From JASMTM01 sp046483075 (GTDB lineage Bacteria > Thermotogota > Thermotogae > Petrotogales > Kosmotogaceae): a stretch of 31,886 nt of DNA. Where the stretch lies: NCBI GenBank assembly GCA_046483075.1, contig JAWODV010000034.1, forward strand, positions 1 through 31,886, in the 5' to 3' direction. The notes beneath the pieces were generated by a model. It did no database searches. It was not told where the DNA came from and was given only the letters and a program-made list of their open reading frames with translations. A program made the translations under genes and the position numbers. This document shows, piece after piece, positions 7,614 to 15,915 of the stretch; positions within the stretch are counted from its first letter, which is position 1; each line of letters opens with the position of its first letter.

Positions 7614-9749
7614 TTATTTAGACTTTTTTCTTTTTTTAATCAATCTAAATCTATTAAGTATATTCATAAATTTTTCTCCTGACAGAACTGAGATAGTTAT
7701 ATAGCCACCGACAATAACCCCTATTATTACAACGACCGCAACTCTTGAATATAGCTTTAACGGAGAGAATAACAACGTAGAAAAGCCAAGTGCAAGAGCA
7801 TAGGAATTGGCAAGTACAGTTTTAACCACTTCAGGATAATTCTTTTGATCACGTTTTTGCCAAATTTTTAGATGAATGGAATAATCGATGACAATACCTG
7901 CCAGCATAACTGCAACTATTGATGTGCCAATTTCAAGTGGGATCGAAAAAACTACCATAGCTATGAAGGCTGACATTATAGCAGAAATAACACCTATGAT
8001 AGACATGGTCGCATCAGTAATACTCTTTAATAGAATTGAAGTTAAGAGGAAAATCACTGCAAGAGCGCCAAGCATACTGATTGTTTGATTGACAACTACC
8101 TCGTTATTTATTCTTCTCCAAATAAGCACAGGCGAATAAACATTCCCCGATAGATTATATGAGTTCAGAAGCTTGTTTATCTCAATTTCCATTTCTCCAG
8201 CTTTCTTGGTATCAGTTAATGTAGAATTGACCATTATGATGTAAACGTTATCTGTTACAAAAGATGAGAGAAATGAACCTAAAGAAGTATCTCTAAGTGA
8301 AGCATTATTTAAAACAGATAGTCCAAAACCCATTGAATCAGAAACATCTAATAAACTTTTTGAACCGCTAATATTATCGATTTTTTGTAATTCTGTATTC
8401 ATAGTATTTAGAAGCTCTTCATCGTCTGTAAAATCTGATTGTTCTGGCTTTTCGATTACAACATAGTATGGAAGTAAGAATTCAAAACTTTCTTTAACAG
8501 CATTTGCTCTTTTTATAAGTTCAGTTTTATTAGAAAAATACGATAACTCGTCAGTTGATACTCTCAAAAAGGGTATTGAAACGATTCCAGAGATAATTAT
8601 AATAACGCATACGTACTTCAACCTATTTAAAACATTTTTACCGGGTATTACCAAAAACTCCATTTTAATAGGTTTACGATGGCGGTGGTTACTTTTTACC
8701 GTTACAAAAAATGGCAATAAAAAACAAGCGTAGAATGCTGTGATTGCCAAACCAATTGAAATGAATAAGCCAAACATCTTAAATGCTGTCATGGGTGCGA
8801 ATATAAACGACATAAAACCTGCTACTGTTGTTAATGAAGAAAACATTATGGGTACTATTTCTTCTTTTATCGTAATTTTAAAAAGTTCATATTCAGAAAT
8901 AGCCTTTTCTCTATTAAGAAGAAGCCTTTTTGCCATATGAAGTCCATAAACTGAGCCAATTATAACTATGAGTGAACCCACTAACGTTGTCAATGTGTTA
9001 ATCGTGATGTTGAATCTGATCATTAACCAGTATGCGAAAACTACACCTACCATTGAAGGAATAATTGCAATAAAACCGAGCCAAAAATCCTTCAATGCCA
9101 GTCCGAATAGAATAATTATAATTAATATTATTAAAGGTGGATATAAAAAAGTGAACTGTTTTATATAATTAAAAAGGGTTTTTTGAACAATGAATTCACC
9201 AAATGCCATTGCTTGAAAACCATATTCAACTTTTAGATCATTCTCAATTTTTTCTAAAGCAGTTAAGAGAGCATCATCATTATCCAATTCAGACATCCAG
9301 AAGAATGTATTCAGGTACTTTCCATCTTTTGATACCAAAAAATTATTGTATAGCGGGTCTTCAATCAATAGATTTATATCATCAGAATTTTGAATGATAT
9401 TGGATGCTTCAAATCTCAATGGAAATATCGATGTCATCCTTAACTGAACGGCATCAAGAGGACTGAAAACTCTGTCAATTCCATTACCAACAAATTCAGA
9501 TAATGAATTCTTTAAAAACTCGAGAGCCTTCATCATATTTTCATTATTCTTATCTATCTTTATTAAAAACATTCCAGTATTTAGAGAACCTGTTTTCTCT
9601 GCAAATTCCCTATAACTTTTTACATATTCATTTTCTGGAATAAAAATCTGAGGATCTGTATCTATCTCAATATCATTACTTATATCCATAATTGCCAAAA
9701 GCGTTATGAATACAGTAATTATGATCACAGCTAAACGTAGTTTAATCAT
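7614..9749 (-). CDS. RND-superfamily (MMPL-type) exporter
   Basis: A 711-residue membrane protein with the duplicated RND layout: one N-terminal membrane helix (about 5-23), a large extracytoplasmic loop, a cluster of five or six helices (about 195-350), a second single helix (about 375-395), a second loop, and a second helix cluster (about 555-690). The transmembrane helix-4 positions read GSVYGLHM in the first half and GIVIDYSIHL in the second, typical of MMPL/SSD-type exporters. Such pumps use ion gradients to move hydrophobic compounds or lipids; the substrate is unknown. No membrane-fusion or outer-membrane partner is adjacent. AAGGAGTGA precedes the ATG. The C-terminus is a lysine-rich cytosolic tail. 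Confidence 0.85.
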   Translation of the reverse strand: MIKLRLAVIIITVFITLLAIMDISNDIEIDTDPQIFIPENEYVKSYREFAEKTGSLNTGMFLIKIDKNNENMMKALEFLKNSLSEFVGNGIDRVFSPLDAVQLRMTSIFPLRFEASNIIQNSDDINLLIEDPLYNNFLVSKDGKYLNTFFWMSELDNDDALLTALEKIENDLKVEYGFQAMAFGEFIVQKTLFNYIKQFTFLYPPLIILIIIILFGLALKDFWLGFIAIIPSMVGVVFAYWLMIRFNITINTLTTLVGSLIVIIGSVYGLHMAKRLLLNREKAISEYELFKITIKEEIVPIMFSSLTTVAGFMSFIFAPMTAFKMFGLFISIGLAITAFYACFLLPFFVTVKSNHRHRKPIKMEFLVIPGKNVLNRLKYVCVIIIISGIVSIPFLRVSTDELSYFSNKTELIKRANAVKESFEFLLPYYVVIEKPEQSDFTDDEELLNTMNTELQKIDNISGSKSLLDVSDSMGFGLSVLNNASLRDTSLGSFLSSFVTDNVYIIMVNSTLTDTKKAGEMEIEINKLLNSYNLSGNVYSPVLIWRRINNEVVVNQTISMLGALAVIFLLTSILLKSITDATMSIIGVISAIMSAFIAMVVFSIPLEIGTSIVAVMLAGIVIDYSIHLKIWQKRDQKNYPEVVKTVLANSYALALGFSTLLFSPLKLYSRVAVVVIIGVIVGGYITISVLSGEKFMNILNRFRLIKKRKKSK

Positions 9750-9776
9750 CGGTCTCTTTCACTCCTTCTTAAGAAT

Positions 9777-9785
9777 ATTCTATCA
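9777..9785 (-). promoter_or_regulatory. Extended -10 promoter candidate for the RND exporter
   Basis: On the minus strand TGATAGAAT fits TGnTAnAAT (extended -10) with one mismatch to TATAAT. It lies about 28 bp upstream of the exporter ATG and before the AAGGAGTGA site. No good -35 is seen. It is back to back with the promoter of the divergent gene. Confidence 0.45.
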
Positions 9786-9791
9786 GAAGCA

Positions 9792-9800
9792 TGATATAAT
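9792..9800 (+). promoter_or_regulatory. Extended -10 promoter candidate for the hydrolase-ylxQ-infB operon
   Basis: TGATATAAT is a perfect extended -10 (TGnTATAAT). Transcription would begin near 9807, at the GGGGTGAT ribosome-binding site itself, giving a leader of only about 12 nt before the ATG at 9819. Confidence 0.5.
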
Positions 9801-9818
9801 TCGTCTGGGGTGATATCT

Positions 9819-10469
9819 ATGGAAATTAAGTGGTACGGGCACTCCTGTTTTTCAATACATAGTAGTGACAAAGTTATTTTAACCGATCCTTTTGACAAAA
9901 CAGTTGGTTACGATATTCCTGAAGTAACGCCTGATCTTTTACTGGAAAGCCATCAGCACTTCGATCATAATGCACATAATTTGCTAAAAGGTGATTTCCA
10001 GATAGTAAAAGACCCTGTTATAGAAGGGAAGTTTGAAGGTTTCAAGTTAGAAGGTTATAATTCCTTCCATGATAAGGCACAGGGACAAAAACGTGGTAAC
10101 AATATAATATTTAAAATTACTACTCCAGAAGGTTTCAGAATAGTTCATCTGGGTGACCTGGGTGATATCCCTTCTAAAGAAGTTGTTTCTTCTATAATGG
10201 ATTCTGACATCTTGATGGTCCCTGCTGGAGGTTATTACACAATTGAACCTGATGTTGCAGCTGACTTTTCTAAAAGATTAAACCCAAAGATTATAATTCC
10301 CATGCATTATAAAACAGAAGTTATTTCCGAATGGTCTATTAAAACAATAGATGATTTCCTAAGCTATTTTGAAGACCACAAAGAAAAAGATTCACTTATT
10401 CTTGAAACACCGGGAGATCTAAAGGATTATGATCAGGATGTAATAGTTCTAAGCTATAAAAAGAACTAA
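9819..10469 (+). CDS. UPF0173-type metal-dependent hydrolase (metallo-beta-lactamase fold)
   Basis: A 216-residue protein with the MBL-fold signature. The N-terminus MEIKWYGHSCFSI is typical of the UPF0173/UlaG-like group. The metal motif reads ESHQHFDHN (HxHxDH), followed by HLGDLGD (the second metal Asp region) and PMHYKTE near the C-terminus. Members are uncharacterised Zn/Mn hydrolases in the cytosol. I chose ATG 9819, behind GGGGTGAT at 9807-9814, over GTG 9810, which lies inside that site. It is probably the first gene of the transcript leading to ylxQ and infB, 16 bp before the ylxQ start. Confidence 0.88.
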   Translation: MEIKWYGHSCFSIHSSDKVILTDPFDKTVGYDIPEVTPDLLLESHQHFDHNAHNLLKGDFQIVKDPVIEGKFEGFKLEGYNSFHDKAQGQKRGNNIIFKITTPEGFRIVHLGDLGDIPSKEVVSSIMDSDILMVPAGGYYTIEPDVAADFSKRLNPKIIIPMHYKTEVISEWSIKTIDDFLSYFEDHKEKDSLILETPGDLKDYDQDVIVLSYKKN

Positions 10470-10472
10470 TAC

Positions 10473-10488
10473 AGGAGGTATTTTTATT
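10473..10488 (+). promoter_or_regulatory. Ribosome-binding site with apparent ATT start codon (ylxQ)
   Basis: AGGAGGT (10473-10479) is the strongest Shine-Dalgarno sequence here. The only in-frame codon at proper distance (6 nt) is ATT at 10486. No ATG, GTG or TTG in the right frame occurs before the GTG at 10543, far too distant and inside a conserved region. Confidence 0.65.
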
Positions 10489-10833
10489 AGCGAAAGTAAT
10501 ATTCTTAGTCTTTTAGGTATATGTAAAAAATCAGATAACATTGTGTTTGGAAAAGAATCTATTAGAAAAGCTATATACAGGAAACAAAACGGAATTCTTG
10601 TTATTATGGCGAATGATATAGGAAAGAGCTTAAGTAACTATTTGCTGGGTTTATGTAAAAGAGAAAATATAGATATTATAAAATTGAAAAATACAAACAA
10701 AAAAGATTTGGGAAAAAGTATTGGAAAGTCTGAAATCTCTGCTGTTGCAGTAACGGACAGAATTCTGGCTAATAAGATACTGAAAAAGTTAAAACCTGGA
10801 GGTGTCATTAGTGTCCAAGACTCGCGTTTATGA
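10486..10833 (+). CDS. ylxQ: L7Ae-family RNA-binding protein YlxQ, probable ATT start
   Basis: A 115-residue L7Ae/L30e/S12e/Gadd45 family protein, probably a kink-turn RNA binder associated with the ribosome. The family pattern is clear: NILSLLGICKKSDNIVFGKE at the N-terminus, KQNGILVIMANDIGKS in the middle, then DLGKSIGKSEISAVAVTD, matching the L-G-x-S-I-G-K and V-A-V-T-D blocks. Starting at GTG 10543 would remove the conserved first helix (the LLGxxKK block), so the gene must begin further up. The best site is ATT 10486, behind AGGAGGT. The gene sits directly before infB, as in the common nusA-ylxR-ylxQ-infB order, but nusA and rimP are not here. Its end overlaps infB by 23 bases, suggesting coupling. 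Confidence 0.82.
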   Translation: MSESNILSLLGICKKSDNIVFGKESIRKAIYRKQNGILVIMANDIGKSLSNYLLGLCKRENIDIIKLKNTNKKDLGKSIGKSEISAVAVTDRILANKILKKLKPGGVISVQDSRL

Positions 10834-12895
10834 ACTTGCTAAAAAATTAAAAATATCAACAAAAGAGCTTATGGACGAGCTTGAAGAGCTTGGTATTCCA
10901 ATTAAAAGCCATATGTCAGTCCTTGATGAAGAAACGGTTAACATCGTTCTTGGTCTGCACGAAGTTGAGACAGATGAAAAGAAACCAACTGTGAAGACCA
11001 GAAAAAAGGTAAAACACAAGAAAGAAAAAGAGAAAGAAGAAGAAGAAAGAGAGGAAAAAGGGCAAAGTAAAGAAAAAGAAGAAGAAAAAGCCAAAGAAAA
11101 GATGATGGTTTATGTAAAACCTGAAGAGCTGAAGCTTAATTTACTGGCTTCAAAAATGAATATTCCAGTTGCGAAAATAATTAAAGATTATTTTTCAAAG
11201 GGAATAGTATTACGTCCCCCACAAACATTAAGCCTGGAAGAAGCCAAAAGAATTGGTAACGAATATAATTGCGAAATAAAACTGCAAAAAGAAGATATGA
11301 TTGATCCTGTAGAAGCATTAAAGAAAAAATATGAAGAATTATATCAGGATGAAAAAAATCTGGTACAAAGACCTCCTGTTGTTACAGTTATGGGGCATGT
11401 TGATCATGGTAAAACAACTTTGCTTGACCACCTGAGAAAAACTAAAGTAGCAGAAAGTGAAGCAGGTGGAATAACTCAATCTGTTGGTGCATATCAAATG
11501 CCAGTTAATGATAAATTGATAACATTTATAGATACTCCGGGTCACGAAGCATTCACAGAAATGCGGGCCAGAGGAGCCCAGGCAACGGACATAGTAATAC
11601 TTGTTGTTGCTGCCGATGATGGCGTTATGCCTCAAACCGTTGAAGCCTTTGATCATGCTAAGACAGCAAATGTTCCTATTGTTGTAGCAATCAATAAAGT
11701 CGATAAGCCCAATGCTAATATCGAAATGACAAAACAACAACTGGCTTCAAAGCTAGGACTTGTTTCTGAAGACTGGGGTGGAGACACCATAACAGTTCCA
11801 ATATCAGCTTTAAACGGTCAGGGTATAGACGAATTACTGGAAATGGTTCTACTCGTTGCTGAAATGAACGAAATACAATGTGTTCCAGATGGGCCAGCAA
11901 GAGGAGTAATCATTGAGTCACGATTGGATAAGGCAGTTGGTCCTCTTGCCAATGTAATTGTTAAAGATGGCATTTTAGAAAGAGGAAACTACCTTGTTGC
12001 AGGTTCTACTCTTGGTAAGATAAAGGCTTTAATAGATGAAACTGGTAAAAGGATTAAGCAAGCTAAACCTTCTGAACCTGTTCAGATTCTTGGTTTTGAT
12101 GAAGTACCTGATGTGCACGAAATAATGTATGTCGTAGATTCGCTAGACCAGGCAAGAGAAGTAAAAGAAACAGCCGAAAAGAAAGAATCAAAAGAATCGA
12201 TGATAAAGGGTAAAAAAGGTGTAAAGCTGGAAGAATTTGCAAAAACTTCTGAAGGTGAAGAGACAAAAACACTTAACTTAATTATTAAAGCTGATTCCTT
12301 TGGCACAGTGGAAGCCTTAATACAATCTGTTGCAAGATTGGAAACAGAAGAAGTACATATTGAAGTAATCCATTCAGGTATTGGTTCAATTAATTCCAGT
12401 GATGTAATGCTTGCAGCTGCTTCAAATGCAGTTATTCTTGGGTTTAATGTGAAGCCTAACAGTGAAGCAAGAAAAGATGCAGAGGTTGAAGATGTTCAAA
12501 TAAGAACCTACGATATCATATTTGAGTTAATAGATGATCTGAAGAAAGCACTGGAAGGGTTGCTTGAACCTGAAGAAGTTGATGAAACGACTGGACATGG
12601 AGAAGTAAAAGAAGTATTCAGAATCAAAAAGATTGGATATATTGCTGGCGTTCAATTACTTGATGGCCATGTACAGAGAAAAGGTGAAGTTAGAGTATAC
12701 CGTGATGGCGAAGAAATCCATGATGGACCAATCGAGACATTGAAGCATTACAAAGACGATGTATCGCGGATTGAAGCGCCAAAAGAATGTGGTATAAAGC
12801 TGGAAGATTTCGAGGACATTGAAAAAGGAGATGAACTTGAATTTCATATAAAGAAACATGTAAGAAGGACACTTGATTTCAATGAAGGACACTAA
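10811..12895 (+). CDS. infB: Translation initiation factor IF-2
   Basis: A 694-residue GTPase that places fMet-tRNA on the 30S subunit and promotes subunit joining. An IF2 N-terminal domain (1-50, VYELAKKLKISTKELMDEL) is followed by a Lys/Glu-rich linker (about 57-97) and a second IF2_N unit (about 105-160). The GTPase domain has G1 GHVDHGKT (195-202), GGITQSVGAY, G3 DTPGHE (241-246) and G4 NKVD (295-298). Domains II-IV follow, ending in the fMet-tRNA-binding C2 domain. The start is GTG 10811, behind GGAGGTG at 10798-10804; this site lies inside the ylxQ coding sequence. A clear terminator follows. Length is normal for the short-linker form. Confidence 0.97.
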   Translation: MSKTRVYELAKKLKISTKELMDELEELGIPIKSHMSVLDEETVNIVLGLHEVETDEKKPTVKTRKKVKHKKEKEKEEEEREEKGQSKEKEEEKAKEKMMVYVKPEELKLNLLASKMNIPVAKIIKDYFSKGIVLRPPQTLSLEEAKRIGNEYNCEIKLQKEDMIDPVEALKKKYEELYQDEKNLVQRPPVVTVMGHVDHGKTTLLDHLRKTKVAESEAGGITQSVGAYQMPVNDKLITFIDTPGHEAFTEMRARGAQATDIVILVVAADDGVMPQTVEAFDHAKTANVPIVVAINKVDKPNANIEMTKQQLASKLGLVSEDWGGDTITVPISALNGQGIDELLEMVLLVAEMNEIQCVPDGPARGVIIESRLDKAVGPLANVIVKDGILERGNYLVAGSTLGKIKALIDETGKRIKQAKPSEPVQILGFDEVPDVHEIMYVVDSLDQAREVKETAEKKESKESMIKGKKGVKLEEFAKTSEGEETKTLNLIIKADSFGTVEALIQSVARLETEEVHIEVIHSGIGSINSSDVMLAAASNAVILGFNVKPNSEARKDAEVEDVQIRTYDIIFELIDDLKKALEGLLEPEEVDETTGHGEVKEVFRIKKIGYIAGVQLLDGHVQRKGEVRVYRDGEEIHDGPIETLKHYKDDVSRIEAPKECGIKLEDFEDIEKGDELEFHIKKHVRRTLDFNEGH

Positions 12896-12919
12896 ATAAG
12901 CATTTGTAAATATTTTTTT

Positions 12920-12950
12920 GGGGAAGAGTTATCCATCTTCCCCTTTTTTT
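12920..12950 (+). terminator. Rho-independent terminator after infB
   Basis: An 8-bp stem GGGGAAGA/TCTTCCCC (12920-12927 with 12936-12943) is followed by seven T residues, 24 bp after the infB stop. It overlaps the 3' end of the convergent gene ending at 12929. On the minus strand there is no T tail, so it serves the plus strand. Confidence 0.85.
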
Positions 12951-13222
12951 ATACTGTTATCAGAGGCTTCAGTTGTATCATCTTCATTCTCGGTATCTTC
13001 ATCATAATCGATATTTTCATTTGAATACAACTCGTCTGCAATTTTCTTATACAACTTATAACGTAAATAGATCATCAATATAATGCCAAAAAGCCCAATA
13101 ACAGATAACCAAAAACCTATGATGAATCCACCGATTAACATAAACAAAAGAACAAATATAACGGGGAAGTATATAAGTTCAAAAAACAATCTCATCCCTT
13201 TCATACCCTTTTTGTCTTTCAT
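12929..13222 (-). CDS. Small two-helix membrane protein with acidic tail
   Basis: A 97-residue protein I do not recognise. After a basic start (MKDKKGMKGMR) there are two hydrophobic segments, about 13-35 and 38-54, then a basic RYKLYKK stretch and a strongly acidic C-terminal tail (about 62-90) rich in Asp and Glu. The AAGGAGGA ribosome-binding site is good. The positive-inside rule places both ends in the cytosol. It is about 37 bp downstream of the YdjM-like gene on the same strand. Function unknown. Confidence 0.7.
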   Translation of the reverse strand: MKDKKGMKGMRLFFELIYFPVIFVLLFMLIGGFIIGFWLSVIGLFGIILMIYLRYKLYKKIADELYSNENIDYDEDTENEDDTTEASDNSIKKGEDG

Positions 13223-13258
13223 TGAAAGATGATTCCTCCTTCTGATTAAAAATCTTCT

Positions 13259-13819
13259 TTATACTCTAATTTTATCAGCAATCAAATGTAATAAATATCC
13301 AAGAAATCCGGATAATGAGATATATAGTGAATTTGTAATAATAACCTGATTAGTTATTTGAAAACCTTCCGATGCTAGATATATGAGGTTTATTAGCACA
13401 GCAAAACCAATAGCAGCAAGTAATGTATGCATAAATCCTCTATGTGAAAGAAGATCAATTGTTTTCGAAACTCCAAGTCCAACCAGAACTGAAATGGCAA
13501 ACGAAGTTCCTATACCTATAGCCTTTGAGCTAGAAAAACCAATTAGATAGTTTTGAAAATAAGGATAGGCAATGCTTATATAAAATATTGCTGAAATTAT
13601 GGCAGCCAAAATTACTTCAGAACTACGTTTTATTAATGATGTATGAGAATCAATGTCAGGTATATCACTTCCAAGAATATAAAGCATGTAACCTATTCCT
13701 ATAAAGGAAGGATTAATATTGAAGTCAATATTAAAAGCTTCTGTTATTCCAATAAACGTTGCTATATATATGGGATAAGTATAAAGGCCAATAGAAATAT
13801 GAGTTTTAAAGTCAGGCAT
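13259..13819 (-). CDS. YdjM/DUF457-type membrane metal-dependent hydrolase
   Basis: A 186-residue membrane protein with about four hydrophobic segments. Three polar motifs typical of the YdjM family are present: H7 in the N-terminal FKTHISIG, GSDIPDIDSHTS (about 50-61), and HRGFMHTL (about 126-133), with GYLLHLIAD near the end. The His and Asp residues are thought to form a metal site at the membrane; the substrate is unknown. In E. coli the relative is SOS-regulated, but I see no LexA-type operator here. A GGAGAT site precedes the ATG. It follows the MoxR operon by 36 bp and may be co-transcribed. Confidence 0.72.
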   Translation of the reverse strand: MPDFKTHISIGLYTYPIYIATFIGITEAFNIDFNINPSFIGIGYMLYILGSDIPDIDSHTSLIKRSSEVILAAIISAIFYISIAYPYFQNYLIGFSSSKAIGIGTSFAISVLVGLGVSKTIDLLSHRGFMHTLLAAIGFAVLINLIYLASEGFQITNQVIITNSLYISLSGFLGYLLHLIADKIRV

Positions 13820-13855
13820 ATAATCTCCAAAAAATCAATATTATTTATTGAGCAT

Positions 13856-14728
13856 TCATTCGAAAAGTTTAAGATTGTCGTTAACACTAGACTGTAGGGT
13901 TAAAATAACAGTATTTATTATTTCATAATATAGTAGATAAAAATCTTCTAATTTATTTATTATTTTTTCAGCATCTAAAAGGCTTGATTCAAAAACAGTT
14001 GAAACAGTTGTATTTAAATTCATATCAGGAGTTACGCTTGTTTTTTTAAGGTAAGTGACTTTGTCTGTAATGCTTTTTCTGAAAAGTCTTGATAGCTCTA
14101 TAATTATTGACGAGTCAATGCGATAATCAAGAGATGGAATTCCCAGAGCATATTTAACTTTATCCTGATATGCGAAAACAAAGATTGACCCGTTATGAAA
14201 ATTGATCCAACTCCGAAATGTTTCTAAGTACTTTTTATAAAGTGAATCACCTATCTTTTCAGAAAAAAGCATATAATTTGTTCCAGACATAGTATCTTTT
14301 AGTTTTTCTCTTCTTATCAACCTTTCGTTTCCGCAAAGGGCTATGAAATTCAATTTCAAAGGATATTGCAGGATTACTCTTTGAACAGTTTGAGAATTAC
14401 TTCCAGGAAATAATCTATTGTAAATAGTTTTAGCTTCTTTTGTTAATGGAATTTCAGAAAATCTGTAAATAGCGCTTGATGTTTCAAGAGGAGATGAAGA
14501 AGAAAGACCAAAAAAAATCTTCCCATACGAATCAACGAAAAATGAAAGCACTGGAAATTTAAAAAATGAATCCCTAACTATTGTCGTACAGAAATGCCCA
14601 AAACGGGTTTCAAGAAGGTCTTTTCGTTCAACAAGAACTTTTGATTCTGATTTCAGTGTATTTTTCAAATCATTATAATACTTCAGGAAATCTTCCTCAA
14701 GTAATTTTGGTCCGCTGTAAATACTCAT
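13856..14728 (-). CDS. Unknown protein coupled to MoxR / metallopeptidase-VWA genes
   Basis: A 290-residue protein I cannot assign. It has no signal peptide and no clear membrane segment. The sequence alternates beta-like stretches (FPVLSFFVDSYGKIFFGLSS, GSIFVFAYQDKVKYALGI) with helical regions, and the last 45 residues look like an amphipathic helix pair (EKIINKLEDFYLLYYEIINTVI). Start is ATG at 14728, overlapping the stop of the metallopeptidase-VWA gene by 4 bases, so the three genes are translationally coupled. By position it may be an adaptor, substrate or effector of the MoxR/VWA pair; this is inference. Confidence 0.65.
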   Translation of the reverse strand: MSIYSGPKLLEEDFLKYYNDLKNTLKSESKVLVERKDLLETRFGHFCTTIVRDSFFKFPVLSFFVDSYGKIFFGLSSSSPLETSSAIYRFSEIPLTKEAKTIYNRLFPGSNSQTVQRVILQYPLKLNFIALCGNERLIRREKLKDTMSGTNYMLFSEKIGDSLYKKYLETFRSWINFHNGSIFVFAYQDKVKYALGIPSLDYRIDSSIIIELSRLFRKSITDKVTYLKKTSVTPDMNLNTTVSTVFESSLLDAEKIINKLEDFYLLYYEIINTVILTLQSSVNDNLKLFE

Positions 14729-15915
14729 TTTACTATCACCGCTGATGAACGTCCGTAGATGTTTTTACAATCATTGAAGAACGCTTCATTGTATTTGCTG
14801 GATAGTACAAATAATGCTTTTCTTTTTACTACAGGTAAATCTGTATAACCATCTGTAAAAATAATTATTCCTTCTGGACGTAACTCCTCCTGTGCATAAT
14901 CAACAGCTGGCTGAAGGTCAGTCTCACCACGACCTATGAGTTTTAAATCTTTCCATACACCTTTTGAATACTGCATTACAGATTGAACAGCTTCATCTAC
15001 CTGAACAAGCCAGATACGTGAATCGGTTATCCGTGTTAACGCATCAATTTCGCTAAAAAAGGCGTTAAACTCTTCTTCAATAATGCTGCCACTTGTGTCT
15101 ACAACAATAACAACCTTTGCAGCGTAATCATTTCTCCAGCCTGGTTGATCTTCATATCGTCTGTTGGGCTTCATTGGTGTCCTATATCTACCTACATGAA
15201 GAGATGAACCAATAAATCTTCTAATAATTGTCTTCCAATCGAGTGTTGGCTTATTCAGAAGCAAAGATATTGATTCTTCTATACCTTCGGTAACTCCATC
15301 TTTAGCCTTCTCATAGGTCTCTGATATTATATTCTTTAAGAGCTCGTCAATATATTCGTGAGGTATTTCAAAATCACCAAATTCCTCATGTGAATCAGGC
15401 ATTGTCATATTATCTTCGATTATTTCGAGATCGACTGTATTATTGTCTTTCATGAATTCTATTGCCCACTCATGATATTCTTCCGCTGTTTTTCCGGGAA
15501 GAGAACCCGGTGGAGAAACAAAGAAATTTTCATTATCAGAACCACAGCCTTCCAGTAATAATTTGTCCAGCGGCATACTTAGGACATCTAATTCACGGAT
15601 ATATTGATTTATAGCAGCATCCATGCAAAGATCCCATAGTATTTTGTCTCTTTTGTTTTTTACTGAAATAAGAATATGACCGTTTACTATATGTAAACAT
15701 TCGTGCTTTAAAAGCGCCTGTACAAGGAGAAAATCTTTATTACCAAGGACTTTTGGATTATAGAGTAACTGAAGGTTTCCTGAAGAAGATACCCGCAGTT
15801 TCAGAGTTCTGATGGTTGAACTGGGTAATCGCTCTATGAACATAAATAAATAATTATAAAAGGGGCTCTCCCTTGAAATTTCAATTACTGCTTCCTGAAC
15901 AATATCGCTTTTCAA
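14725..15915 (-). CDS. Metallopeptidase-like / VWA-like protein (DUF2201 type)
   Basis: A 396-residue protein with two parts. The N-terminal part carries a zinc-peptidase motif HECLH (71-75) with a further His at 80 and a WDLCMDAAINQYI segment (94-106), the layout of the putative metallopeptidase domain of DUF2201 proteins. The C-terminal part is a VWA-like domain with MIDAS residues DTSGS (273-277), a Thr-Asp at 332-333 and TDG at 354-356. Middle residues 130-220 are acidic and probably flexible. Relatives are encoded with MoxR ATPases, which are thought to remodel metal or cofactor-bearing protein complexes. It overlaps both neighbours by 4 bases. The peptidase activity is predicted, not known. 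Confidence 0.82.
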   Translation of the reverse strand: MKSDIVQEAVIEISRESPFYNYLFMFIERLPSSTIRTLKLRVSSSGNLQLLYNPKVLGNKDFLLVQALLKHECLHIVNGHILISVKNKRDKILWDLCMDAAINQYIRELDVLSMPLDKLLLEGCGSDNENFFVSPPGSLPGKTAEEYHEWAIEFMKDNNTVDLEIIEDNMTMPDSHEEFGDFEIPHEYIDELLKNIISETYEKAKDGVTEGIEESISLLLNKPTLDWKTIIRRFIGSSLHVGRYRTPMKPNRRYEDQPGWRNDYAAKVVIVVDTSGSIIEEEFNAFFSEIDALTRITDSRIWLVQVDEAVQSVMQYSKGVWKDLKLIGRGETDLQPAVDYAQEELRPEGIIIFTDGYTDLPVVKRKALFVLSSKYNEAFFNDCKNIYGRSSAVIVK

